From assembly GCA_009785715.1 (NCBI GenBank), contig WQVT01000048.1, forward strand, positions 1-9,750: a stretch of DNA of 9,750 bases, given 5' to 3'. The translations under genes and the position numbers were made by a program. How positions within the stretch are numbered: the stretch's first letter is position 1; each line of letters opens with the position of its first letter. This document shows positions 1-6,202 of this stretch, one piece after another. The notes beneath the pieces were generated by a model. The model was not told the origin of the DNA. It searched no databases and saw only the letters and a program-made list of their open reading frames with translations. This stretch comes from Acidimicrobiaceae bacterium. Its GTDB lineage: Bacteria > Actinomycetota > Acidimicrobiia > Acidimicrobiales > Palsa-688.

Positions 1-348
1 GTGCGTGTCGACGGGGGACGGATCTTCCGCCCGGCGATCAGCAACTACTTCAGCGAGGCGGTCGGGACGCCGTCGGTCGATTCGAGCGTCACCGGCGATG
101 TGTACCTGACGCTGGCCCAGCCCCCCTCCGCGACTGACCCGGAGGCGGTGATCGGGGTCATCGTCGAGCCCCTGGTGTCGTGGATCTGGGTCGGCGGGGG
201 CGTGATCCTCGTGGGCAGCGCGCTGGCGGCCTTCCCGGGGCGGCGCCGGCGCCGGCCGACCGACCCGGTTTCCTCCACCCCTTCTGAGTCGGCGCCGGAC
301 ACGGTCGACGAGTTGTTGGCGGAGACCCCGGCGGGGGCGCAGACATGA
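1..348 (+). CDS. ccmF: Cytochrome c heme lyase CcmF, C-terminal end (partial)
   Basis: The 3' end of a gene that begins before the window; frame 1 is open from the first base to a TGA at 346-348. CcmF is the polytopic membrane heme lyase of System I cytochrome c maturation. It takes heme from CcmE and attaches it to the CxxCH motif of apocytochromes outside the membrane. Seen here are the end of the last periplasmic domain (VDGGRIFRPAISNYF, then EAVGTPSV and DVYLTL) and the characteristic last membrane helix beginning EPLVSWIWVGG, about residues 55-80. A cytoplasmic Arg-rich tail (GRRRRRP) and a disordered acidic end follow. The order of conserved blocks fits CcmF/NrfE. The stop overlaps the next start in an ATGA. 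The NrfE paralogue cannot be excluded from this fragment, but the ccmGHI genes behind it favour CcmF. Confidence 0.88.
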   Translation: MRVDGGRIFRPAISNYFSEAVGTPSVDSSVTGDVYLTLAQPPSATDPEAVIGVIVEPLVSWIWVGGGVILVGSALAAFPGRRRRRPTDPVSSTPSESAPDTVDELLAETPAGAQT

Positions 349-995
349 CCACCGTCTCCTCCGGGCCCGGCGCCCGTCCCTCCGGGCCCGAGCCGCTCGG
401 GGTCCCGGTCCCCGCGCCGGCGCCGAGGGGCGCCCGTCACCGCCGCAGGCGGCTGGCGGTGTGGATCTCGCTCGCCGCCGCCGTGCTCGTCGCCGTCCTG
501 ATCGCCGTCCTCGCGTCGGCCAAGCCCTCCAGCGAGCAACTGGTGAACAGCCCCTTGCTCGGGAAGGCCGCCCCCAGCCTGGACGGATCGGCGATCCTCA
601 ACGGGCCTGCGGGCGGCGGGCCCGTCAAGCTCTCCGCCTATCGGGGCAAATGGGTGCTCGTCAACTTCGCCGCCAGCTGGTGCGTGCCGTGCGCCCAGGA
701 GATGCCGCAGCTCCTGCTCTTCGCCCACCAGCACGCGGCTTCCGGCAACGCCACGATCCTCACCGTCGCCGACGACCAGGGCGACATCGCCAATCTCCGC
801 CAGTTCCTCCGCGTCCGATCGGTCGGCTGGCCGGCGGTCGACGATGCCTCGGCGACCGTGAACTGGGGCGTCGGGCAGCTGCCCGACTCCTACGTCGTCG
901 ATCCGCAGGGCACGGTCGTCGCCGAGGTCGAGGGAGGAGTCAACGCCGCCGAGCTGGACGCCTTCATCGCCAAGTACACCCCGCACCGCTCGTGA
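345..995 (+). CDS. ccmG: Thioredoxin-like protein CcmG/DsbE (TlpA family), membrane anchored
   Basis: A 216-residue protein. Residues 1-36 are Pro/Arg-rich and probably cytoplasmic, residues 37-58 form one hydrophobic helix with an RHRRRR stop on the inner side, and the rest is a periplasmic thioredoxin fold. The redox motif W112-C-V-P-C116 follows the strand WVLVNFAAS as in TlpA/ResA/CcmG, and QLPDSYVVD carries the cis-proline that faces the active site. This family reduces the disulfide of apocytochrome c, or of CcmH, before heme attachment. The ATG at 345 overlaps the ccmF stop (ATGA), so translation is probably coupled; no strong Shine-Dalgarno sequence is visible. The N-terminal cytoplasmic extension of about 36 residues is longer than in proteobacterial CcmG. 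The assignment as ccmG rather than generic TlpA rests on operon position. Confidence 0.92.
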   Translation: MTTVSSGPGARPSGPEPLGVPVPAPAPRGARHRRRRLAVWISLAAAVLVAVLIAVLASAKPSSEQLVNSPLLGKAAPSLDGSAILNGPAGGGPVKLSAYRGKWVLVNFAASWCVPCAQEMPQLLLFAHQHAASGNATILTVADDQGDIANLRQFLRVRSVGWPAVDDASATVNWGVGQLPDSYVVDPQGTVVAEVEGGVNAAELDAFIAKYTPHRS

Positions 996-1528
996 ACCAG
1001 CGGGTGCGGCGGTGGGGGCCGTGGGTGGTGCTGCTCCTCGTCCTGGCCGCCGTGCTCGCCGTCGGGGCCACCCGGAGCAACAGCCATTCGAGCGTGGAAC
1101 AACAGACGCTGTCGATCGCGGGACGGGTCCGTTGCCCGGTCTGCCAGGGCGAGTCGGCTGCGCAGTCGGACACGCCTGCCGCCGCCAGCATCCGGCAGCG
1201 GATCCACGCCGACCTGAGCGCCGGCGAGTCGTCCAGCCGGATCCTCCATTCCCTCGAGGCCTCGTACGGTCCGGGCATCCTCGAGAGCCCGCCGACCTCC
1301 GGCATCGCGCTGTGGGCCTGGGTCACCCCGATCGCCGCGTTCGTGATCGCGGTCGTGGGGCTCGTGCTCGGTTTCCGCCACTGGCGGCGACCGGCCCGGA
1401 GGCGCCCACCGGCGTCCGCCGGGCACGCCGGGAGCGTCGAAGGCTCGGGGTCCAGGGTCAGTGACGAGGACCAGGCCCTGGTGGCCGAGGCGCTCACCGA
1501 GCGGGCCCGGGCGGGGTGGGGGCGGTGA
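992..1528 (+). CDS. ccmH: Cytochrome c maturation protein CcmH
   Basis: A 178-residue protein starting at GTG 992, overlapping the ccmG stop by four bases (GTGA). It has a hydrophobic N-terminal segment (about residues 8-26), an outward-facing redox domain with the family signature R-C48-P-V-C51-Q, and a helical bundle containing the conserved EASYGPGIL...P stretch. A second membrane helix follows (about residues 108-128, LWAWVTPIAAFVIAVV), ending with FRHWRR at the inner face. CcmH holds the apocytochrome CxxCH in reduced form, exchanging disulfides with CcmG, and works beside CcmF. The arrangement LRCPxCQ domain, then transmembrane helix, then short tail is that of stand-alone CcmH. The last 50 residues are charged, low-complexity and probably cytoplasmic. 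The stop overlaps the next ATG by one base (TGATG). Confidence 0.92.
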   Translation: MNQRVRRWGPWVVLLLVLAAVLAVGATRSNSHSSVEQQTLSIAGRVRCPVCQGESAAQSDTPAAASIRQRIHADLSAGESSSRILHSLEASYGPGILESPPTSGIALWAWVTPIAAFVIAVVGLVLGFRHWRRPARRRPPASAGHAGSVEGSGSRVSDEDQALVAEALTERARAGWGR

Positions 1529-2379
1529 TGGCCGGCGGTTCCCGTGCGGTAGATCCGACGACCCGGGAGCTCGAGGAGGAGCGTGACTTCCTGCTCCGGT
1601 CGTTGGCCGATCTGGAGGCCGAGCACGACGCAGCGGACCTCGACGACCCGGACTACCGGGCGCTGAAGGACGACTACACCGCCCGCGCCGCCGCGGTGCT
1701 GCGCGCCCTGGAGGCCCCCGCCCAGGAGGCCCCGCCGGCTGATCCCCCACCGGCTGATGCCCCACCGACGGAGGCCGTGCCGGCCGATCCCAGCGGACCA
1801 CCGGAGACCGCGAAGGCTGGCCAGGGCCGGGCAGGGTGGCTGAGCCGCCACCGCCGGACCGTCGTCAGCGTGGCGGGTGTCGCGATCGTCGTCGCGGGGG
1901 TTCTGTGGGCGGTGGTCGCCTCGTCGAGCCAGCGCCAGGCGGGCGAGACGATCAGCGGTCAGCAGGTCGGGGCCACGCAGCCCACCAACTCGAGCGAGAC
2001 GAAGCTGCTGCTCGCCGCCCAGAAGGCGGCCGACCGCGGCGACAACGTCACGGAGCTGAAAGATGCACAGGCCGTCCTCGTCTCCGATCCGACCCAGCCC
2101 CAGGCCCTCACGATGGAGGGGTGGCTGCTGGCGCAGACCGGGCAGAAGGCGCTCGTGGCCAAGGGCGTCGGGCTCCTCACCCTGGCCGAGCGCATCGACC
2201 CCGGGTTTGCGGAACCCCACGTCTACCGGGGAATCGCCCTGCTGAGTGAGGGCGAGAACCGGAGCGCGGTGCCCGAGTTGCGTTGGTACCTGGCCCACAG
2301 GCCCGACCCGAAGCTGGCACCGAAGGTGCGCGCCGCACTGGCCAAGGCAGAGGCCGCGATCGCCGGCCGCCCGGGTTAG
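1528..2379 (+). CDS. ccmI: CcmI-like TPR protein (cytochrome c maturation chaperone)
   Basis: A 283-residue protein from ATG 1528. This start overlaps the ccmH stop in TGATG behind a G-rich GGTGGGGGCGG tract; an in-frame GTG at 1516 is the alternative. Residues 1-55 form a charged helical region (LEEERDFLLRSLADLEAEH, then DLDDPDYRALKDDY) like the N-terminus of CcmI proteins. A Pro/Ala-rich linker (about 60-95) made of 15-bp DNA repeats comes next, then one membrane helix (about 109-127) and a C-terminal TPR-type helical domain (about 145-280, with EGWLLAQTG and GFAEPHVYRGIALLSEG). In CcmI the TPR domain binds the C-terminal helix of apocytochrome c and hands it to CcmFH. The proteobacterial form has two membrane helices before the TPR domain; this one has a single obvious helix. 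Function is inferred from architecture and operon position. Confidence 0.75.
   Translation: MAGGSRAVDPTTRELEEERDFLLRSLADLEAEHDAADLDDPDYRALKDDYTARAAAVLRALEAPAQEAPPADPPPADAPPTEAVPADPSGPPETAKAGQGRAGWLSRHRRTVVSVAGVAIVVAGVLWAVVASSSQRQAGETISGQQVGATQPTNSSETKLLLAAQKAADRGDNVTELKDAQAVLVSDPTQPQALTMEGWLLAQTGQKALVAKGVGLLTLAERIDPGFAEPHVYRGIALLSEGENRSAVPELRWYLAHRPDPKLAPKVRAALAKAEAAIAGRPG
1735..1794 (+). repeat. Four degenerate 15-bp tandem repeats inside the ccmI-like gene
   Basis: Units at 1735-1749 (CCGGCTGATCCCCCA) and 1750-1764 (CCGGCTGATGCCCCA) differ at one base. Units 1765-1779 and 1780-1794 are more diverged but keep the 15-base period. The encoded peptide is PADPP, PADAP, PTEAV, PADPS, a flexible linker between the cytoplasmic helix and the membrane anchor. 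The period is a multiple of three, so gain or loss of units would keep the frame. Confidence 0.75.
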
Positions 2380-2397
2380 CGGCGGGTCGAGAATCCC

Positions 2398-3168
2398 CTA
2401 AACGGCGGTGACGGTGACGCAGGCCTCGTCGCCCTGCGCCCTCGACGAGGCCACGGAGGCGGGGACCGCCCGCCCGTAGAGGCCGGCGAGCATCCCTCGG
2501 ACCATGCCCCGATCGACCGCACAGATCACCGGGTGCTGGCGGGCGGTGTCGAAGAATGGGCAGCGCTCCTGGATCAGCGCCAGCGATCCGGCCCTGGCCT
2601 CGGCGTGGGCGGCGAAGCCATGTGCCGACAGGGCGTCTGCGATGGCGTGCAGGGCGGCGCGGAACGACGCCGAGCCTTCCCCGCCGCCCGCCGGGTCGAC
2701 GCCGAGCTGGCCGGCCATGCTCCGTCCGTAGTCCTCGCCGACGCGCTCCGCCATGGCCTCGGCCTGGTCCGTGGGGACCAGCGAGAGCGCCTGACCGAGC
2801 AGGAGGATCAGCAGGTCGTCCTGCCTGCGGGGGATCTCCACGCCGGCGGGCACCATCGGGGACACCCGGTAGCGCTTGGACGGCCGGCCTGCACCGTGCT
2901 GTGCGGTGCGGGTCACGAAGACCTCCACGTAGCCACCGGCCACGAGCTTGTCCAGGTGATGGCGGGCGACGTTGGCGTGGAGCGCGAACTCCTCCGCCAC
3001 CTCGGAGGCGGTGACCCCCTCGGCGTGGTCACGCACCGACAGGTAGATCCGGCGGCGGGTGGGGTCGCCGAACGCGGATGTCACGGCCTCCACGGCGCTC
3101 GTGAACTCCTCGTCGGTGAGGCCCAGCCCAGAGCTCCCCAGCCCAGAAGCCCCCAGCCCAGAGCTCAT
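2398..3168 (-). CDS. Winged-helix regulator with C-terminal cysteine cluster, SufR-like
   Basis: A 256-residue protein from ATG 3168. Residues 2-16 are three copies of SSGLG-type pentapeptide. Residues 20-105 are an ArsR/SufR-like winged helix: FGDPTRRRIYLSVRDH, then the helix-turn-helix around VTASEVAEEFALHANVARHHL, then a wing with GRPSKRYRVS. The C-terminal half is helical and ends in a region with C203, C216 and C250 (C-x12-C-x33-C); the block ERCPFFDTARQHPVIC resembles the Fe-S-binding region of SufR regulators. SufR-type proteins bind an Fe-S cluster and repress Fe-S assembly genes. It is divergent from mrp, an Fe-S carrier, which fits a local Fe-S sensor. An in-frame GTG at 3234 would add 22 residues and lies six bases after a TAGGAT -10-like element, so a leaderless longer form is possible. 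The gene converges on ccmI with only 18 bases between stops. Confidence 0.82.
   Translation of the reverse strand: MSSGLGASGLGSSGLGLTDEEFTSAVEAVTSAFGDPTRRRIYLSVRDHAEGVTASEVAEEFALHANVARHHLDKLVAGGYVEVFVTRTAQHGAGRPSKRYRVSPMVPAGVEIPRRQDDLLILLLGQALSLVPTDQAEAMAERVGEDYGRSMAGQLGVDPAGGGEGSASFRAALHAIADALSAHGFAAHAEARAGSLALIQERCPFFDTARQHPVICAVDRGMVRGMLAGLYGRAVPASVASSRAQGDEACVTVTAV
3122..3166 (-). repeat. Three 15-bp tandem repeats at the regulator N-terminus
   Basis: Three contiguous units: 3122-3136 and 3152-3166 are identical (CCCAGCCCAGAGCTC on the + strand) and 3137-3151 (CCCAGCCCAGAAGCC) differs at three positions. On the - strand they encode SSGLG, ASGLG, SSGLG directly after the ATG at 3168. The tract precedes the conserved domain, so unit number should be neutral for frame and probably for fold. 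Confidence 0.85.
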
Positions 3169-3236
3169 GGGCGCACCCGGGACGCGTCCTTCCTCCTGCG
3201 GATCAGAGGGTGGGATCGCACCTACGAGCGCCACGT

Positions 3237-3249
3237 CGGTATCCTACCG
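3237..3249. promoter_or_regulatory. Palindrome overlapping divergent -10-like elements (regulator/mrp)
   Basis: CGGTA-TCC-TACCG has perfect 5-bp arms. TATCCT (3240-3245) on the + strand faces mrp and TAGGAT (3246-3241) on the - strand faces the regulator; both fit the actinobacterial TANNNT -10 pattern. Neither strand shows a good TTGACA-like -35 at 17-18 bases. A repressor bound at the palindrome would cover both -10 elements at once, so autoregulation plus control of mrp is a reasonable inference. Confidence 0.45.
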
Positions 3250-3305
3250 GGATCGGTGGTTCGGGCGTGCCTGCCGGGGTCGCCGTCTGCAGAGAGGGCG
3301 TAGAG

Positions 3306-4499
3306 ATGGGTGTGAGCGAACAGCAGGTGATCGATGCCCTCCGCCCGGTCACCGATCCCGAGCTCCACTTGAGCGTCGTTGATCTCGACATGATCCGCCG
3401 CGTCGAGATCCGTCGCGGACGGGTCAACGTGACGATCGCCCTCACGGTTGCCGGGTGCCCGCTCACCGGTGAGATCACCCGTCGGGTCCACGAGGCCCTG
3501 GACCCGCTCGACGGCGTGCGTGACGTCACGGTCCAACTCGACGTCATGACCCCCGAGCAGCTCGACCGCGTCCGGGCCAAGGTGCAGGCGATGCGCGGCG
3601 GCTCCTCGGCGGCCGCCGGCATCGACGGATCCCACGGGGGAGGGTCCCAGGGCCACGCGCACGGCCAGACCCCGCTCGGCCACGAGCAGGGGAGGGCGAA
3701 CGCCTTCATGGACCCGGCCAGCCGGACGCGTGTCATCGGGATCACCTCCGGCAAGGGGGGCGTCGGGAAGTCGTCGGTCACGGTGAACCTGGCGATCACG
3801 CTTGCCCGCGCCGGTCACGAGGTGGCCGTCCTGGATGCCGATGTCTACGGGTTCTCGGTGCCCGGGATGCTCGGGATCGACGACGGACCGGTCGTGCGGG
3901 GCAACAAGATGATCCCGCCGGTGGCGTTCGGCGTGCGGTGCATGTCGATGGGGTTCTTCGTCGAGGAGGACCAGCCCGTGATGTGGCGGGGACCGATGCT
4001 GCACAAGGCCCTCGAGCAGTTCCTGGTCGATGTCGACTGGGGGGACCCCGATTTCCTCCTGATCGACATGCCCCCGGGCACCGGGGACGTTGCCCTCTCG
4101 ATGGCCCAGTACCTTCCGGCGTCGGAGGTCTACGTCGTCACGACCCCGCAGGACGCGGCGAAGCGGGTGGCCCAGCGCAGCGCGTACATGGCGAAGAAGA
4201 TCAACCTCCCGCTCCGGGGAGTGATCGAGAACATGAGCTGGTTCACCGGCGACGATGGCAAGCGCTACGAGCTGTTCGGTCGGGGTGGGGGCGAGGCGCT
4301 GGCCGCCGAACTGGGCGTTCCGCTCCTCGGACAGGTGCCACTCACGCCCGCGGTGCGGGCCGGTGGCGATGCCGGCCGTCCCGTCGTCGTCGCCGACCCG
4401 GCGTGCGAGGCCTCCCAGGCCCTCGCGGCGATCGCCGCGCAGCTTGTCGAGCGCGGCCGCTCGCGGGTGTTCCGCTCGGAGCTGAAGATCAACTCCTAG
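3306..4499 (+). CDS. mrp: Mrp/NBP35-family Fe-S cluster carrier ATPase
   Basis: A 397-residue protein. ATG 3306 follows GAGAGG (3292-3297) at an acceptable distance. Residues 1-95 are a MIP18/DUF59 domain (VIDALRPVTDPEL, then AGCPLTGEI with the conserved C51). Residues 96-137 are a Gly/His-rich linker (SHGGG, GHAHG, GHEQG). Residues 143-390 are the P-loop ATPase with the deviant Walker A G149-KGGVGKS156, then DADVYGFS, MSMGFF, LIDMPPGTGD and TTPQDAA. Mrp proteins carry 4Fe-4S clusters to apoenzymes in the cytoplasm. The usual C-terminal CxxC that bridges a cluster at the dimer interface is absent: after ENMS (308-311) comes WFTGDDGKRYELFG with no cysteine. It is divergent from a SufR-like regulator and is followed by a molybdoenzyme gene after 46 bases. 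The fold and family call is firm; the exact cluster-binding mode is not. Confidence 0.95.
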   Translation: MGVSEQQVIDALRPVTDPELHLSVVDLDMIRRVEIRRGRVNVTIALTVAGCPLTGEITRRVHEALDPLDGVRDVTVQLDVMTPEQLDRVRAKVQAMRGGSSAAAGIDGSHGGGSQGHAHGQTPLGHEQGRANAFMDPASRTRVIGITSGKGGVGKSSVTVNLAITLARAGHEVAVLDADVYGFSVPGMLGIDDGPVVRGNKMIPPVAFGVRCMSMGFFVEEDQPVMWRGPMLHKALEQFLVDVDWGDPDFLLIDMPPGTGDVALSMAQYLPASEVYVVTTPQDAAKRVAQRSAYMAKKINLPLRGVIENMSWFTGDDGKRYELFGRGGGEALAAELGVPLLGQVPLTPAVRAGGDAGRPVVVADPACEASQALAAIAAQLVERGRSRVFRSELKINS

Positions 4500-4530
4500 A
4501 TCCGCCGCGATCCCCGCAAAGTCCGGGAGA

Positions 4531-4545
4531 GCCACAGAATGTGGC
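4531..4545 (+). promoter_or_regulatory. Perfect inverted repeat abutting the molybdoenzyme start codon
   Basis: GCCACA-GAA-TGTGGC is a perfect 6-bp stem with a 3-base loop, ending one base before GTG 4546. The only Shine-Dalgarno-like sequence, GGGAGA (4525-4530), lies immediately 5' of the stem. It could be a protein-binding palindrome or an RNA hairpin lying between the ribosome binding site and the start. It is too short and lacks a T-tract to be a terminator for mrp. Confidence 0.4.
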
Positions 4546-5454
4546 GTGCCCAACGATCCGCGTGAGAGACCGCCGGATTCGAGTCGCGAGCCTTCCGGTC
4601 CAGGTGACGGGCCGGGTGAGCGGGCGGCCGGGAGCGAGGCGGGCCACACGCCGGTTCCCCCTCGCCGCACCCCGGTTCCCGAGCGCCCGCGGCAGGATCC
4701 CGAGCGCCGTCGGGCTCCCCGGGGGGGCACCGCAGCCTCGCCCGGCGACGCCCTGGGGAAGCCGATCGGGCGCCGGGTCGCGCTCGGGATCATCGGCGCC
4801 GGCGTGGTGGGTGTCGTCGCCGGCCGGCGCATCGGCGACGGCGTCAACGCCCTTATCAGGCCGCTCCAGCAGGCTTCCGGCGGGATCGGCTCGCTCCTGC
4901 CCTCCACCGACGAGTGGGTCTACTACACCGTGACCAGCGGCTATCCGCACGAGTCGGACGCCCGGTACCGGCTCACCGTCGACGGGCTCGTCGATCACCC
5001 CCAGACCTACGACTTCTCATCGCTGAAGGCGCTCCCTCCGACCCACTTGACCGCCGATTTCCAGTGCGTCACCGGCTGGAGGGTGCCAAAGGTCCACTGG
5101 ACCGGCGTGAGGCTCGCGGACCTCCTCGACCGGGCCGGGGTGCAGGCGACAGGTCGGGCCTTGCGCTTCGAGTCCTTCGACGGCGTGTACACCGAGAGCC
5201 TCACCCTGGACCAGGCCCGCCGGCCCGATGTGATCGTGGCCTGGGAAATGCTCGGCGCGCCGATCACGACCGATCACGGCGGTCCGGTCCGCCTCTACGT
5301 GGCCCCCATGTACGGCTACAAGTCGTGCAAATGGCTGAAGCGGATCGAGGTCACGGACAACGTCATCCCGGGGTACTGGGAGACCGAGGGCAACTACAGC
5401 GTGAATGCCTGGGTGGGCAGGAGCAATGGGCGCAATGATCCCCCGACCGAGTGA
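4546..5454 (+). CDS. Molybdopterin-dependent oxidoreductase, sulfite oxidase/MsrP fold, exported or anchored
   Basis: A 302-residue protein from GTG 4546, the only plausible start ahead of the hydrophobic segment. Residues 1-70 are disordered and rich in Pro, Arg and Glu. GRR (75-77) followed by about 17 hydrophobic residues (VALGIIGAGVVGVVAG) looks like a twin-arginine signal or an N-terminal anchor. Residues 120-290 are the oxidoreductase molybdopterin-binding domain: YRLTVDGLVDHP, DFQC174VTGW with C174 as expected molybdenum ligand, then HWTGVRLADLL, ESFDGVYTESL, HGGPVRLYVAPMYGYKSCKWL and the end GYWETEGNY. The family transfers oxygen atoms (sulfite oxidation, methionine sulfoxide reduction and others); the substrate cannot be read from sequence. 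No C-terminal dimerisation domain of eukaryotic sulfite oxidase is present. The overlapping cytochrome b gene is its likely membrane electron partner. Confidence 0.87.
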   Translation: MPNDPRERPPDSSREPSGPGDGPGERAAGSEAGHTPVPPRRTPVPERPRQDPERRRAPRGGTAASPGDALGKPIGRRVALGIIGAGVVGVVAGRRIGDGVNALIRPLQQASGGIGSLLPSTDEWVYYTVTSGYPHESDARYRLTVDGLVDHPQTYDFSSLKALPPTHLTADFQCVTGWRVPKVHWTGVRLADLLDRAGVQATGRALRFESFDGVYTESLTLDQARRPDVIVAWEMLGAPITTDHGGPVRLYVAPMYGYKSCKWLKRIEVTDNVIPGYWETEGNYSVNAWVGRSNGRNDPPTE

Positions 5455-6196
5455 GGCATCCGTCGCCGCAGGCCGGCGATCGGGGGGTGGTCCTGCCGAG
5501 TCGCAGGAGGCCGTACCCGAGTCGGAGGGGGGTCCGCCGGCTTCGGAGCCGTCGCGCCGGCGAGGGATCGTCCGCTTCGACCGGGTCGAGCGGACCGCGC
5601 ACTGGCTGAACGCCTCGCTTTTCCTCGTCCTCATGCTCACCGGCCTCGCGCTCTATTTCGAGCCGGTGATGGCGCTGGTCGGTCGGCGGAGGCTGGTGGA
5701 GGACATCCACGTCTACGCGGGGATCGCCCTGCCGTTGCCGGTTCTCGTCTCCGCGCTCGGCTACTGGGGTCGCGGCCTGCGGCTCGACCTGTCCCGGCTG
5801 AATCGCTGGATCCCCGACGACACGATCTGGCTGCGCGTCAGTTTCGCGGAGCGAAGGCGTCGTCAGCGCATTCGAAACCAGCTCCGGCTCGGGAAGTTCA
5901 ACGCCGGCCAGAAGCTCAACGCCGCATTTACCGCCGGCGCCATCGTGGTCATGCTCGGCACCGGCGTGATCCTGAGGTGGTACCACCCCTGGCCCCTGTC
6001 GTGGCGGACCGGGGCCACGCTGGTGCACGACTGGCTGGCCGTGGCGATCGTGATCGTCGTGCTCGGCCACATTCGCTTCGCACTCGCCGACCCGGAGGCC
6101 CTGCGGTCGATGATCCACGGTCGCGTTACGCGTGCATGGGCCAAGCGGAGCGCGCCCGCCTGGCTCGACGAGCTCGACGGCCCACCCCGGCAGTAG
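5435..6196 (+). CDS. Cytochrome b membrane subunit, formate dehydrogenase gamma/FdnI type
   Basis: A 253-residue protein if translation starts at ATG 5435, 11 bases after AGGAG (5419-5423); in-frame ATGs at 5426 and 5405 are alternatives. All three starts overlap the molybdoenzyme gene, implying coupling. After a disordered N-terminus come RFDRVERTAHWLN, the usual opening of the family, and four hydrophobic helices at about 58-78, 94-112, 161-182 and 200-216. H56, H92, H198 and H212 sit where the two heme b ligand pairs of FdnI lie, with the last pair 14 residues apart as in that family. The signature GKFNAGQKLNA precedes helix 3. It probably exchanges electrons between the quinone pool and the molybdoenzyme outside the membrane. 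It is not MsrQ, which belongs to the ferric-reductase-like family. It converges on the SprT gene with six bases between stops. Confidence 0.87.
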   Translation: MIPRPSEASVAAGRRSGGGPAESQEAVPESEGGPPASEPSRRRGIVRFDRVERTAHWLNASLFLVLMLTGLALYFEPVMALVGRRRLVEDIHVYAGIALPLPVLVSALGYWGRGLRLDLSRLNRWIPDDTIWLRVSFAERRRRQRIRNQLRLGKFNAGQKLNAAFTAGAIVVMLGTGVILRWYHPWPLSWRTGATLVHDWLAVAIVIVVLGHIRFALADPEALRSMIHGRVTRAWAKRSAPAWLDELDGPPRQ

Positions 6197-6202
6197 AGGC
6201 GG

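Noticed and set aside
45..986. A 313-codon - strand open frame opposite ccmF and ccmG
   Set aside because: It is antisense to CcmF and CcmG with recognisable motifs and has no recognisable motif of its own.
3222..4907. A 561-codon - strand open frame opposite mrp and the molybdoenzyme start
   Set aside because: It is antisense to well-supported coding sequence, its composition is typical of a GC-rich shadow frame, and it crosses two real genes.
5435..6196. MsrQ, completing an MsrPQ methionine sulfoxide reductase system
   Set aside because: The four-histidine pattern and GKFNAGQKLNA signature are those of formate dehydrogenase gamma-type cytochrome b, not of the ferric-reductase-like MsrQ.
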